Shown: positions 1 to 5,232 of the stretch, in pieces
How positions within the stretch are numbered: position 1 is the first letter of the stretch
How the letters are laid out: each line of letters opens with the position of its first letter
Origin: JBCBTJ01 sp964597685
GTDB lineage: Bacteria > Pseudomonadota > Alphaproteobacteria > Caulobacterales > Hyphomonadaceae
Direction of reading: 5' to 3'
Length of the DNA: 5,232 bases
NCBI GenBank assembly: GCA_964597685.1
Contig: CAZQZC010000182.1
Span: 1 to 5,232, forward strand
The notes under the pieces: model-generated
The model's input: only the letters and a program-made list of their open reading frames with translations
What the model was told of the DNA's origin: nothing
The model's database searches: none
Position numbers and translations under genes: made by a program

Positions 1-195
1 GGCCGAAATTGGCGCGGCACCGCGTTTGGCGGCGCCCGGGGGCGCACCGACGTGCCGAAGATCGTCGATTGGTACATGGACGGCAAGATCGAGATCGATC
101 CAATGATCACGCACGTGCTAAAACTGGATGATATCAACAAGGCCTTCGATCTTATGCACGCTGGCGAGAGCATCCGGTCGGTCGTGGTCTACTGA
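1..195 (+). CDS. frmA: S-(hydroxymethyl)glutathione dehydrogenase / class III alcohol dehydrogenase, C-terminal end (5' truncated by window)
   Basis: This is the last 64 codons of a zinc-dependent medium-chain dehydrogenase; the start lies outside the window. The family oxidises S-hydroxymethylglutathione, formed from formaldehyde and glutathione, to S-formylglutathione with NAD+ in the cytoplasm, and can also reduce S-nitrosoglutathione. The sequence opens in the GTAFGGARGRTDVPK segment (residues 7-20 of the visible part), typical of bacterial class III enzymes, continues through IVDWYMDGKI and ITHVLKLDDINKAFDLM, and ends in the family-typical SIRSVVVY just before TGA. The catalytic zinc ligands lie upstream and cannot be checked. 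The gene ends 64 bp before hmgA on the same strand, so co-transcription is possible, although the two enzymes have no shared pathway. The symbol could equally be adhC, adhI or flhA, depending on the organism. The family call is secure. Confidence 0.93.
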   Translation, partial: GRNWRGTAFGGARGRTDVPKIVDWYMDGKIEIDPMITHVLKLDDINKAFDLMHAGESIRSVVVY

Positions 196-259
196 TCCGA
201 ATGCGGGCGGCGTCGGCAAGCGCCATTCGCGACACTGAAACCAGCGATGGGAGACGGCC

Positions 260-1609
260 ATGGGGTCGGATGAGCGATTTATCCAAGGCGGACGCATGGA
301 CGCGGCCGACGGCGATTACGGATACCTCTCCGGGTTTGAGAACACCCATTCCACCGAAGCGGAGCCGGGCGCCCTGCCGATCGGCCGCAATTCGCCCCAG
401 CGCCCTCCCCTGGGCCTCTATGCTGAGCAATTAAGCGGCACCGCCTTCACCGCGCCGCGCGCCGCAAACAAGCGGTCTTGGCTGTATCGGATCCGGCCGT
501 CGGTTCGCCATGGCGTCGGCTTCGAGCCTGTCGCCCTTGGCGATTTGCGCACCGCGCCGTGTCGGGATGAAAGCGACTTGCCGGCGATGCAGTTGCGCTG
601 GACACCGCTAGACACGCCCGAAGCCGAGACGGACTTCCTCGCCGGTCTGCGTACGATGACCACATGCGGGGACGCCTGGACCCAAACCGGCATGGCGGCG
701 CACGCCTATGCAGCGACGGCGTCCATGGGCCGGCGCTATTTGATCAACGCCGACGGCGAGATGCTTATCCTCCCGGAACACGGAGCGATCCGGCTGGTCA
801 CTGAATTCGGATTGTTGACTGTTTCGCCCGGCGAAATCGGTCTCGTCCCGCGCGGTGTGAAGTTCCGCGTCGACCTGATCGACGGCCCGATCCGCGGCTA
901 TGTCTGCGAGAATTACGGCGCGCCCTTCACACTGCCGGAGCGAGGCCCCATCGGATCGAACAGCTTGGCGAGCCAACGCGATTTTCTCTACCCAGCGGCG
1001 GCCTATGAGGATGTCGACGCGCCCTGCGCTCTGATAATGAAATCGCTGGGCAAGCTCTACCGCGCCACGCTCGATCATTCGCCGCTGGATGTCGTCGCCT
1101 GGCACGGCAATTACGCGCCTTACAAATACGACCTGCGGCGCTTCGGGACGATCGGATCGATCAGCTACGACCATCCCGATCCGTCGATCTTCACGGTGCT
1201 GACCTCAGCCTCCGACACGCCAGGCGTCGCCAATTGCGATTTTGTGGTCTTCCCGGACCGCTGGCTGGTCATGGAGGACACGTTCCGCCCGCCCTGGTTC
1301 CACATGAATGTGATGAGCGAGTTCATGGGCCTGATCTACGGCGTCTACGACGCGAAGCCCGGTGGTTTCAAACCCGGCGCGATGAGCCTGCACAATTCCA
1401 TGCTGCCGCATGGACCGGACGCGGACGCGTTCCAGGCGGCGACAACCAAGGATCTAGAGCCGGAAAAGCTCGAAGGAACGCTCGCCTTCATGTTCGAGAC
1501 CCGCTTCGTGCAAAACCCCACCGCCTTCGCCTCGGATCGGTCACGGATCGATATGGACTACGCCCAATGTTGGGCGGGTTTGGAGCGGCGGTTTCAATGC
1601 GGCGGGTGA
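260..1609 (+). CDS. hmgA: Homogentisate 1,2-dioxygenase
   Basis: This cytoplasmic Fe(II) enzyme of tyrosine and phenylalanine catabolism opens homogentisate with O2 to give maleylacetoacetate. The 449-residue protein is full length for the family (about 430-450). The N-terminal signature GLYAEQLSGTAFTAPR is at residues 52-67 and SWLYRIRPSVRHG at 73-85. Using the human enzyme as recalled reference with a constant offset of 13, the iron ligands correspond to H348 (FRPPWFHMN), E354 (MSEFMG) and H384 (LPHGPD). The second-shell and base histidines are H305 (YDHPDPS) and H378 (SLHN), so the active site is complete. Methionine follows H348 where the human protein has arginine; I recall this from rhizobial homologues. 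The ATG at 260 has a good ribosome site, GGGAG at 249-253, six bases upstream. An in-frame ATG at 296, preceded by AAGGCGG at 285-291, would give a 437-residue protein nearer the usual N-terminus. No hppD, maiA or fahA gene is visible nearby. Confidence 0.96.
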   Translation: MGSDERFIQGGRMDAADGDYGYLSGFENTHSTEAEPGALPIGRNSPQRPPLGLYAEQLSGTAFTAPRAANKRSWLYRIRPSVRHGVGFEPVALGDLRTAPCRDESDLPAMQLRWTPLDTPEAETDFLAGLRTMTTCGDAWTQTGMAAHAYAATASMGRRYLINADGEMLILPEHGAIRLVTEFGLLTVSPGEIGLVPRGVKFRVDLIDGPIRGYVCENYGAPFTLPERGPIGSNSLASQRDFLYPAAAYEDVDAPCALIMKSLGKLYRATLDHSPLDVVAWHGNYAPYKYDLRRFGTIGSISYDHPDPSIFTVLTSASDTPGVANCDFVVFPDRWLVMEDTFRPPWFHMNVMSEFMGLIYGVYDAKPGGFKPGAMSLHNSMLPHGPDADAFQAATTKDLEPEKLEGTLAFMFETRFVQNPTAFASDRSRIDMDYAQCWAGLERRFQCGG

Positions 1610-1669
1610 GGGCTCCGTATCAGACTTGGAGCGCCTCTACGTGTCCAAATAAGGACCGCTTGCCAGAAA

Positions 1670-1744
<75 letters not shown>

Positions 1745-1745
<1 letters not shown>

Positions 1746-1776
1746 TCCGATCGCGCGGCCGGAACCGGCTTCGGAG
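1745..1776 (-). other. Potential hairpin in the tRNA-Lys precursor leader
   Basis: An inverted repeat pairs CTCCGA (plus positions 1745-1750) with TCGGAG (1771-1776). Inside it a second one, GCCGG at 1758-1762 and CCGGC at 1765-1769, has a two-base loop, which in practice would open to a shorter stem. In the transcript this would fold nearly the whole 5' leader into a stem abutting the RNase P cleavage site. The outer stem uses the first base of the tRNA (G1), so it competes with one acceptor pair. If transcription starts downstream of 1776 the outer stem is shortened. The repeat is directly visible; a role in processing is inference. Confidence 0.4.
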
Positions 1777-1781
1777 GACGC

Positions 1782-1810
1782 GATATAGAGGGCGCGCCCC
1801 AGGCGGTCAA
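1782..1810 (-). promoter_or_regulatory. Sigma70-type promoter of the tRNA-Lys gene
   Basis: Read on the minus strand, a TTGACC -35 box (plus positions 1805-1810) and a TATATC -10 box (1782-1787) are separated by exactly 17 bases. This is close to the TTGACA/TATAAT consensus and points at the tRNA gene. Transcription would begin near 1772-1776, giving a leader of about 30 nt before the mature tRNA 5' end at 1745. The bases after the -10 box (GCGTCC) are GC-rich, as is usual for stable-RNA promoters under stringent control; that regulation is inferred, not shown. Boxes and spacing are seen directly; activity is not. Confidence 0.72.
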
Positions 1811-1962
1811 TGCGATGACGCGCGGGTTGGCGGGGCGATTTGGACCTGATCGCCGATAAACGCCCGCATGGCGAGGCCCGACGAGACGAGGGCGGAGCGG
1901 ATCTGACGCACGGCCACCGCGAGCCGCTTTGTCGGGCCCAATCCCGGTGTTATCGACATCTT

Positions 1963-2424
1963 ATGGCCTATGACATCGCCAAATTTCTGCACGTGACGGG
2001 CGTCGCCATGTTGATGGGGAACATTACTGTCACGGCGATCTGGAAATTCTTCGCCGATCGCGACGGACGCACCGAGGTCCTGAGTTTCGCGCAGAAGCTC
2101 GTCACCTACACCGATTGGTCGATGACGTTCTGGGGCGTCGTCCTGATTATGGGCGGAGGCTATTTCATGGCCCTGTCTGGGAGCTTCGCCCTCGACGAGG
2201 GGTGGCTGCTTTGGAGCCAGGTTCTGTTTGTCGCCGCGGGGATGATCTGGTTGCTGGCGATTGTGCCGATCCAGGTCAAACAGGCGCGCATGGCGAAGGC
2301 GTTCCCGGCCGACGATGTGGGCGACGAATATCGCGCACTGTCGCGGCGTTGGTTGGCGTGGGGGCTCGTGAGCACGATCCCGCTGGTGGCGGCGACGTGG
2401 CTGATGGTGGTGAAGCCGTTCTAG
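1963..2424 (+). CDS. Small four-helix integral membrane protein, DUF2269-like
   Basis: The 153-residue protein has four likely membrane helices, at about residues 5-28, 53-73, 81-104 and 129-150, with short polar links. The first helix carries FLHVTGVAMLMGN, the early-histidine and glycine pattern I associate with the DUF2269 family of predicted inner-membrane proteins, whose function is unknown. The pattern LH-x2-G near H10 is reminiscent of small cytochrome or CopD-like membrane proteins, but no heme or metal binding can be claimed. The reading frame stays open upstream to an ATG at 1840, but the 41 extra residues are polar and unlike the family, so the start at 1963 is preferred. No Shine-Dalgarno-like sequence precedes it. 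The gene follows the divergently transcribed tRNA-Lys and ends 21 bp before the converging tgt. The membrane topology is solid; the family name is probable. Confidence 0.8.
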   Translation: MAYDIAKFLHVTGVAMLMGNITVTAIWKFFADRDGRTEVLSFAQKLVTYTDWSMTFWGVVLIMGGGYFMALSGSFALDEGWLLWSQVLFVAAGMIWLLAIVPIQVKQARMAKAFPADDVGDEYRALSRRWLAWGLVSTIPLVAATWLMVVKPF

Positions 2425-2445
2425 AGTCGCATAACGCGCGCCGCC

Positions 2446-3579
2446 TCAAGTCTTCGGCGCCGAGCGCGTCTTCGCCCATCGCGACGCCAGGACCGCGCGC
2501 AGCGCCGCAAACCGCCCCTCGGCGATCGCCGCGCGGATCTCCGCCATCAACGCCTGGAAAAAGGCGGTGTTGTGCCAGGAGAGCAGCATGGAGCCGAGAT
2601 ACTCTCCGGCCCGCATCAAATGGTGCAGATAAGCCTTCGAATACTCCGTGCTGGCGGCGCAGTCGATCTCCGGCGCCAAGGGCTCTCGATCTTCGGCGAA
2701 ACGGGCGTTCTTGAGATTGACCGGCCCGTCCCAGGTCCAGGCCTGGCCATGTCGGCCGGACCGCGTCGGCAGAACGCAGTCGAACATGTCCACGCCGCGG
2801 GCGACGCATTCGACCAGGTCGATCGGCTTGCCGACCCCCATCACGTAACGCGGACGGTCCGCCGGCAGGAGGTGCGCCGTCCAGTCGAGCGTCTCGCACA
2901 TCTGGTCATGGCCCTCGCCCACCGCCAACCCGCCGATCGCATAACCGTCGAAGCCCTGGGCGACGACGCCTTCGGCGGAGTCGCGCCTCAGATCGGGATA
3001 ATTCGATCCCTGGACGATGCCGAACAGCGCTTGGTCAGGTCTTTCCCCAAAGGCCGCCTTCGAGGCCGCGCCCCAATCGAGCGACAGGCGCAGCGACCGC
3101 GCCGCCTCCTCCCGCGTCGCCGGGAAATCGGTGCATTCGTCGAGCTGCATGGAGATGTCGGCGCCCAATAGATCGGCCTGGATCTGAATGGATCGCGCCG
3201 GGGTCAGCCGGTGCGTGGCGCCGTCGATATGGCTCTTGAAGGTGACGCCGTCGGCGTCGAGTTTGCGCAGATCCGTCAACGACCAGACTTGAAATCCGCC
3301 GCTGTCGGTCAGGATCGGATGCGGCCAGCGAATGAAGTCGTGCAAGCCGCCCAGGCGCTCGATGCGTTCGGCGCCCGGCCGCAGCATGAGGTGATAGGTG
3401 TTGCCGAGAATGATGTCCGCCCCAGCGCCGCGGACTTGGTCCATGTAAAGCGCTTTCACGCTTCCCGCCGTGCCGACGGGCATGAAGGCGGGCGTGCGGA
3501 TGGTGCCGCGAGGCGTTCTCAAAACGCCCGTCCGCGCGGCGCCGTCTTTTGCGGCGATATCGAAGGGAAATGCGGCCAT
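2446..3579 (-). CDS. tgt: Queuine/preQ1 tRNA-guanine transglycosylase (Tgt) with an altered zinc motif
   Basis: In bacteria Tgt replaces guanine at wobble position 34 of tRNA-Asp, -Asn, -His and -Tyr with preQ1, the base-exchange step of queuosine synthesis. The 377-residue protein is normal in length. Against the Zymomonas enzyme as recalled, D92 (LTDSGGFQV) is the general acid/base, D147 (QLDECT), Q190 (GIVQG) and GGLAVGEG (216-223) form the base pocket, and D267 (MFDCVLPTRSGRHG) is the nucleophile; all are present. The zinc site is not intact: the expected C-x-C-x2-C is I305-D-C307-A-A-S310, while the fourth ligand, H336 (LLSWHN), remains. The start at 3579 places the standard MAAFPFDIAAKDG N-terminus; the frame stays open for 102 codons further upstream, but that part overlaps the opposing SDR gene and is not Tgt-like. 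Only a weak AAGCGG precedes the ATG. queA lies on the same strand beyond the SDR gene. Confidence 0.96.
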   Translation of the reverse strand: MAAFPFDIAAKDGAARTGVLRTPRGTIRTPAFMPVGTAGSVKALYMDQVRGAGADIILGNTYHLMLRPGAERIERLGGLHDFIRWPHPILTDSGGFQVWSLTDLRKLDADGVTFKSHIDGATHRLTPARSIQIQADLLGADISMQLDECTDFPATREEAARSLRLSLDWGAASKAAFGERPDQALFGIVQGSNYPDLRRDSAEGVVAQGFDGYAIGGLAVGEGHDQMCETLDWTAHLLPADRPRYVMGVGKPIDLVECVARGVDMFDCVLPTRSGRHGQAWTWDGPVNLKNARFAEDREPLAPEIDCAASTEYSKAYLHHLMRAGEYLGSMLLSWHNTAFFQALMAEIRAAIAEGRFAALRAVLASRWAKTRSAPKT

Positions 3580-3660
3580 CGATTGCCGCTTATCGCTCTT
3601 CACGGCTCCGTGGAAGCGTTTGATGAGTGCCTGCTGCGCCTGCGTGATAAGGCTCGCCCC
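3580..3660. promoter_or_regulatory. 81-bp divergent intergenic region between tgt and the SDR gene
   Basis: The starts of tgt (minus) and the SDR gene (plus) face away from each other across this gap, so promoters for both should lie here or inside the opposing coding regions. On the plus strand AAGG at 3649-3652, eight bases before the ATG at 3661, is a plausible ribosome site. A short imperfect inverted repeat, CACGG-CT-CCGTG, lies at 3601-3612. I found no pair of -35 and -10 boxes with good spacing on either strand, so the regulatory call rests on layout alone. Confidence 0.35.
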
Positions 3661-4683
3661 ATGGCGACGAACAATAATGGCATGATCCTGCTTACAGGTG
3701 CGACCGGCGTCCTCGGCGTCGAGACCGCTCCGCGCTTGCCGGCCGAGCGGCTGATCCTGGGCCGCCATCGGGCCCGCCCGGATGGACCCACGCGGCAAGT
3801 CGCACTCGACATTTCCCAGCCGCGGCTCGGGCTTGGGCGCGACACGTACGACGACCTCGCCCGGTCCACCGCCGTCGTCGTCCACGCCGCGGCGATCACC
3901 GACATGACCGGCGGCGACGAGGATCTATCGGCGACGAATGTCGACGGCGCGCGCCATGTTGCGGAATTCGCCCGCGACGCCGGCGCCATTCTCCATTTTG
4001 TCTCAACCGCCTATTGCGATCCGAACCATGGCGCGCCGGGGGCCGGCGGATCCGCCTATATCCGCTCCAAACGCAAAGCCGAGGACGAGGTCCGCGCCAT
4101 CGCGCGCGATTTCACGATCATCCGCCCCTCCATCCTCATCGGCCATTCGCAGACCGGCCAGATCGCCGCGCAGCAGGGCTTTCACCTCTTCGTCGCCGCC
4201 ATCCTGAAGAGCCGCCTTCCCTTCATTCCACTGTCGCGCGGCGCGCTGTGCGATTTCACGCCGGCGGACATCGCCGCCGAGGCGCTGGCGGCGATCGTTG
4301 CGAAGCCGGAGCTTGGGCGGACCTATTGGCTCGCCGCCGGGCCGAACGCCGTCACGGTCGAAGACCTGATGGCGTTTGGCCGCCCCTTCGCCGAGCGTAT
4401 GGGCCGCGACCTCGACGCGGTTCCCTTGATGGAGCCGCAGGCCGCGCGCGAGGCCCTGGACGCCATGCCGCGAATTGGCGCGCGGTTGAGAACGAAGCTC
4501 GACTTGCTGCTCCAGCTGGCCGAGGTCATGGCGACGCCGCGTCCCTTCCCCTCCGACCTGACGGCGCTGCGTCCTGATCGCCCGCCCCTCGACCGCGCGG
4601 CGCAGCAGCGCGCCTTCAACGCCAATATGGAAACCTGGCTCGCCAACCAAGCTCAGGGCAAGAGCAGGCAGGCGTCGCCGTAG
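3661..4683 (+). CDS. Extended SDR oxidoreductase, thioester-reductase / male-sterility-like NAD(P)-binding protein
   Basis: The 340-residue protein is a Rossmann-fold extended short-chain dehydrogenase; its substrate is unknown. The nucleotide-binding motif TGATGVLG is at residues 12-19. LGRHRAR (33-39) after the second strand is basic and lacks the acidic residue typical of NAD users, which suggests NADP(H). LDIS (49-52) and VVHAAAITDM (73-82) follow. The catalytic set is Ser115/Thr116 (FVSTAYC), Tyr133 and Lys137 (YIRSK, the YxxxK motif). NVDGARHV, STAYC and RPSILIG (155-161) resemble the NAD_binding_4 group of thioester and fatty-acyl reductases, but no acyl-carrier domain is attached. The C-terminal third is the variable substrate region. 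Of two in-frame ATGs, 3661 is preferred over 3682 because AAGG sits eight bases upstream. The frame also stays open back to 3211, antisense to tgt, which is not real coding. The gene lies between tgt and queA, opposite to both, and its last 31 bp overlap the end of queA. Confidence 0.88.
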   Translation: MATNNNGMILLTGATGVLGVETAPRLPAERLILGRHRARPDGPTRQVALDISQPRLGLGRDTYDDLARSTAVVVHAAAITDMTGGDEDLSATNVDGARHVAEFARDAGAILHFVSTAYCDPNHGAPGAGGSAYIRSKRKAEDEVRAIARDFTIIRPSILIGHSQTGQIAAQQGFHLFVAAILKSRLPFIPLSRGALCDFTPADIAAEALAAIVAKPELGRTYWLAAGPNAVTVEDLMAFGRPFAERMGRDLDAVPLMEPQAAREALDAMPRIGARLRTKLDLLLQLAEVMATPRPFPSDLTALRPDRPPLDRAAQQRAFNANMETWLANQAQGKSRQASP

Positions 4684-5232
4684 GAGTAGAAGCGATAGCG
4701 CGCCGCAACCGCATGGGCGTAGGCCGCTTGCATCACCTCAATCCCCATAAGCGCGCAGACCAGCATGAACAGGCTGGACCCGGGCAGGTGAAAATTCGTC
4801 ATCAGGGCGTCGGTCGCGCGGATCGGATCGCCGGGTTTGAGAAAGATGTCCGTCGGGCCGGCGACAGGTTTGATCAGGCCGTCTGCGTCCACCGCGCTTT
4901 CCAGCGTCCGCATGGCCGTCGTGCCCACCGGGACGATCCGCCGCCCGGCTGCGCGCGCCGCATTCAGGCGGTCCGCCGTCTCCGACGAGACGCGCCGCCA
5001 TTCCTCGTGCAGCCGGTTCTCAGCCAGATGACGCTCGCTCAGCGGCTGGAAGGTGCCGAGGCCCACATGCAGGCGCACGGTCTCACGCGCAAGGCCGGCC
5101 GCGTCGATCTCGCGCAACAAACGCTCGGTGAAATGCAGGCCCGCCGTGGGCGCGGCGACGGAGGCGGCCTCCGCGCCGGCGAAGCGGGTTTGGTAATCGG
5201 TGCGATCCTGGGCGTCGGCGGCGCGGCGGCGG
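4653..5232 (-). CDS. queA: S-adenosylmethionine:tRNA ribosyltransferase-isomerase (QueA), C-terminal part (5' end outside window)
   Basis: QueA transfers and isomerises the ribosyl group of S-adenosylmethionine onto preQ1-modified tRNA, forming epoxyqueuosine; it acts directly after Tgt. About 192 C-terminal residues are visible of a family length near 350; the gene runs off the window at its 5' side. Clear family motifs are YQTRFA near the left of the visible protein, VAAPTAGLHFTE (codons at 5124-5159), LHVGLGTFQPL, GTTAMRTLES, TNFHLPGSSLFMLV and the C-terminal RFYSYGDACLLLP. An internal TTG at 5120 could be taken for a start, but the reading frame and homology continue to the window edge. 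Its TGA at 4653-4655 lies inside the last codons of the converging SDR gene, a 31-bp tail-to-tail overlap. Transcription past this stop would run antisense through the SDR gene towards tgt. Confidence 0.96.
   Translation of the reverse strand, partial: RRRAADAQDRTDYQTRFAGAEAASVAAPTAGLHFTERLLREIDAAGLARETVRLHVGLGTFQPLSERHLAENRLHEEWRRVSSETADRLNAARAAGRRIVPVGTTAMRTLESAVDADGLIKPVAGPTDIFLKPGDPIRATDALMTNFHLPGSSLFMLVCALMGIEVMQAAYAHAVAARYRFYSYGDACLLLP

Noticed and set aside
608..1174. A 188-codon open frame on the minus strand inside hmgA, with further frames at 418-693 and 1205-1411.
   Set aside because: They are antisense to a complete, strongly conserved hmgA, have no recognisable domain, and are expected in GC-rich DNA where stop codons are rare.
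1610..1669. Possible terminator between hmgA and tRNA-Lys (GTCC/GGAC around AAATAA).
   Set aside because: The stem is only four base pairs and no T-run follows on either strand.
1807..1992. A 61-codon minus-strand frame and the plus-strand extension of the DUF2269 gene from 1840.
   Set aside because: The minus frame overlaps the tRNA promoter and the start of the membrane protein and resembles nothing I know. The plus extension is polar and unlike the family.
2115..2714. A 199-codon plus-strand frame across the end of the DUF2269 gene and the end of tgt.
   Set aside because: It is out of frame with one well-supported gene and antisense to another, and its arginine/proline/alanine-rich composition is typical of a shadow frame.
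3601..3650. Promoter TTGATG (3620-3625) with TGATAA (3645-3650) for the SDR gene.
   Set aside because: The spacer is 19 bases and the -10 box overlaps the likely ribosome site at 3649-3652, which would be cut off from the transcript.
3211..3660. In-frame upstream extension of the SDR gene to an ATG at 3211.
   Set aside because: The 150 extra codons lie antisense to the conserved N-terminal half of tgt and do not resemble SDR sequence; the Rossmann motif begins at the expected distance from the ATG at 3661.
3580..3885. In-frame upstream extension of tgt to an ATG at 3885.
   Set aside because: The 102 extra codons overlap the SDR nucleotide-binding region on the other strand and are unlike any Tgt N-terminus; the family start is at 3579.

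Overview
The window is an ordinary, compact chromosomal stretch of GC-rich DNA. It most likely comes from an alphaproteobacterium, probably of the Rhizobiales. That placement rests on the style of the proteins: a glutathione-dependent formaldehyde dehydrogenase with the GGARGRTDVPK tail motif, a homogentisate dioxygenase with FHMN around its iron ligand (as I recall from rhizobial relatives), and the tgt and queA sequences. It is inference from recognised motifs, not from a search. I see no phage, insertion sequence, CRISPR array or toxin-antitoxin locus.

Layout. Positions 1-195 hold the last 64 codons of a plus-strand class III alcohol dehydrogenase (frmA/adhC). After 64 bp comes a complete hmgA (260-1609, plus), which opens the homogentisate ring in tyrosine and phenylalanine breakdown. 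It converges on a minus-strand tRNA-Lys(UUU) gene (1670-1745) with an encoded CCA end, a near-consensus sigma70-type promoter (1782-1810) and a leader that can fold into a hairpin. Next is a small four-helix membrane protein of the DUF2269 type (1963-2424, plus), which converges on tgt (2446-3579, minus). A plus-strand extended SDR oxidoreductase (3661-4683) starts 81 bp from tgt, head to head. Its end overlaps by 31 bp the end of queA (4653-5232, minus, its start lying beyond the window).

How the genes relate. Tgt and QueA catalyse consecutive steps of queuosine synthesis: Tgt swaps guanine-34 for preQ1 in GUN-anticodon tRNAs, and QueA then adds the epoxycyclopentanediol moiety from S-adenosylmethionine. 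The two genes are often neighbours. Here they keep the same strand and order, but an oppositely oriented SDR gene sits between them. The frmA, hmgA, tRNA and DUF2269 genes show no clear functional tie to this pair.

The most notable molecular feature is in Tgt. The catalytic aspartates and substrate-site motifs are intact, but the zinc motif, normally Cys-x-Cys-x2-Cys plus a distant His, reads Ile-Asp-Cys-Ala-Ala-Ser plus His, so two of four ligands are gone. I see no convincing undescribed system; the queA/SDR/tgt arrangement with the altered zinc site is the best candidate for a second look.
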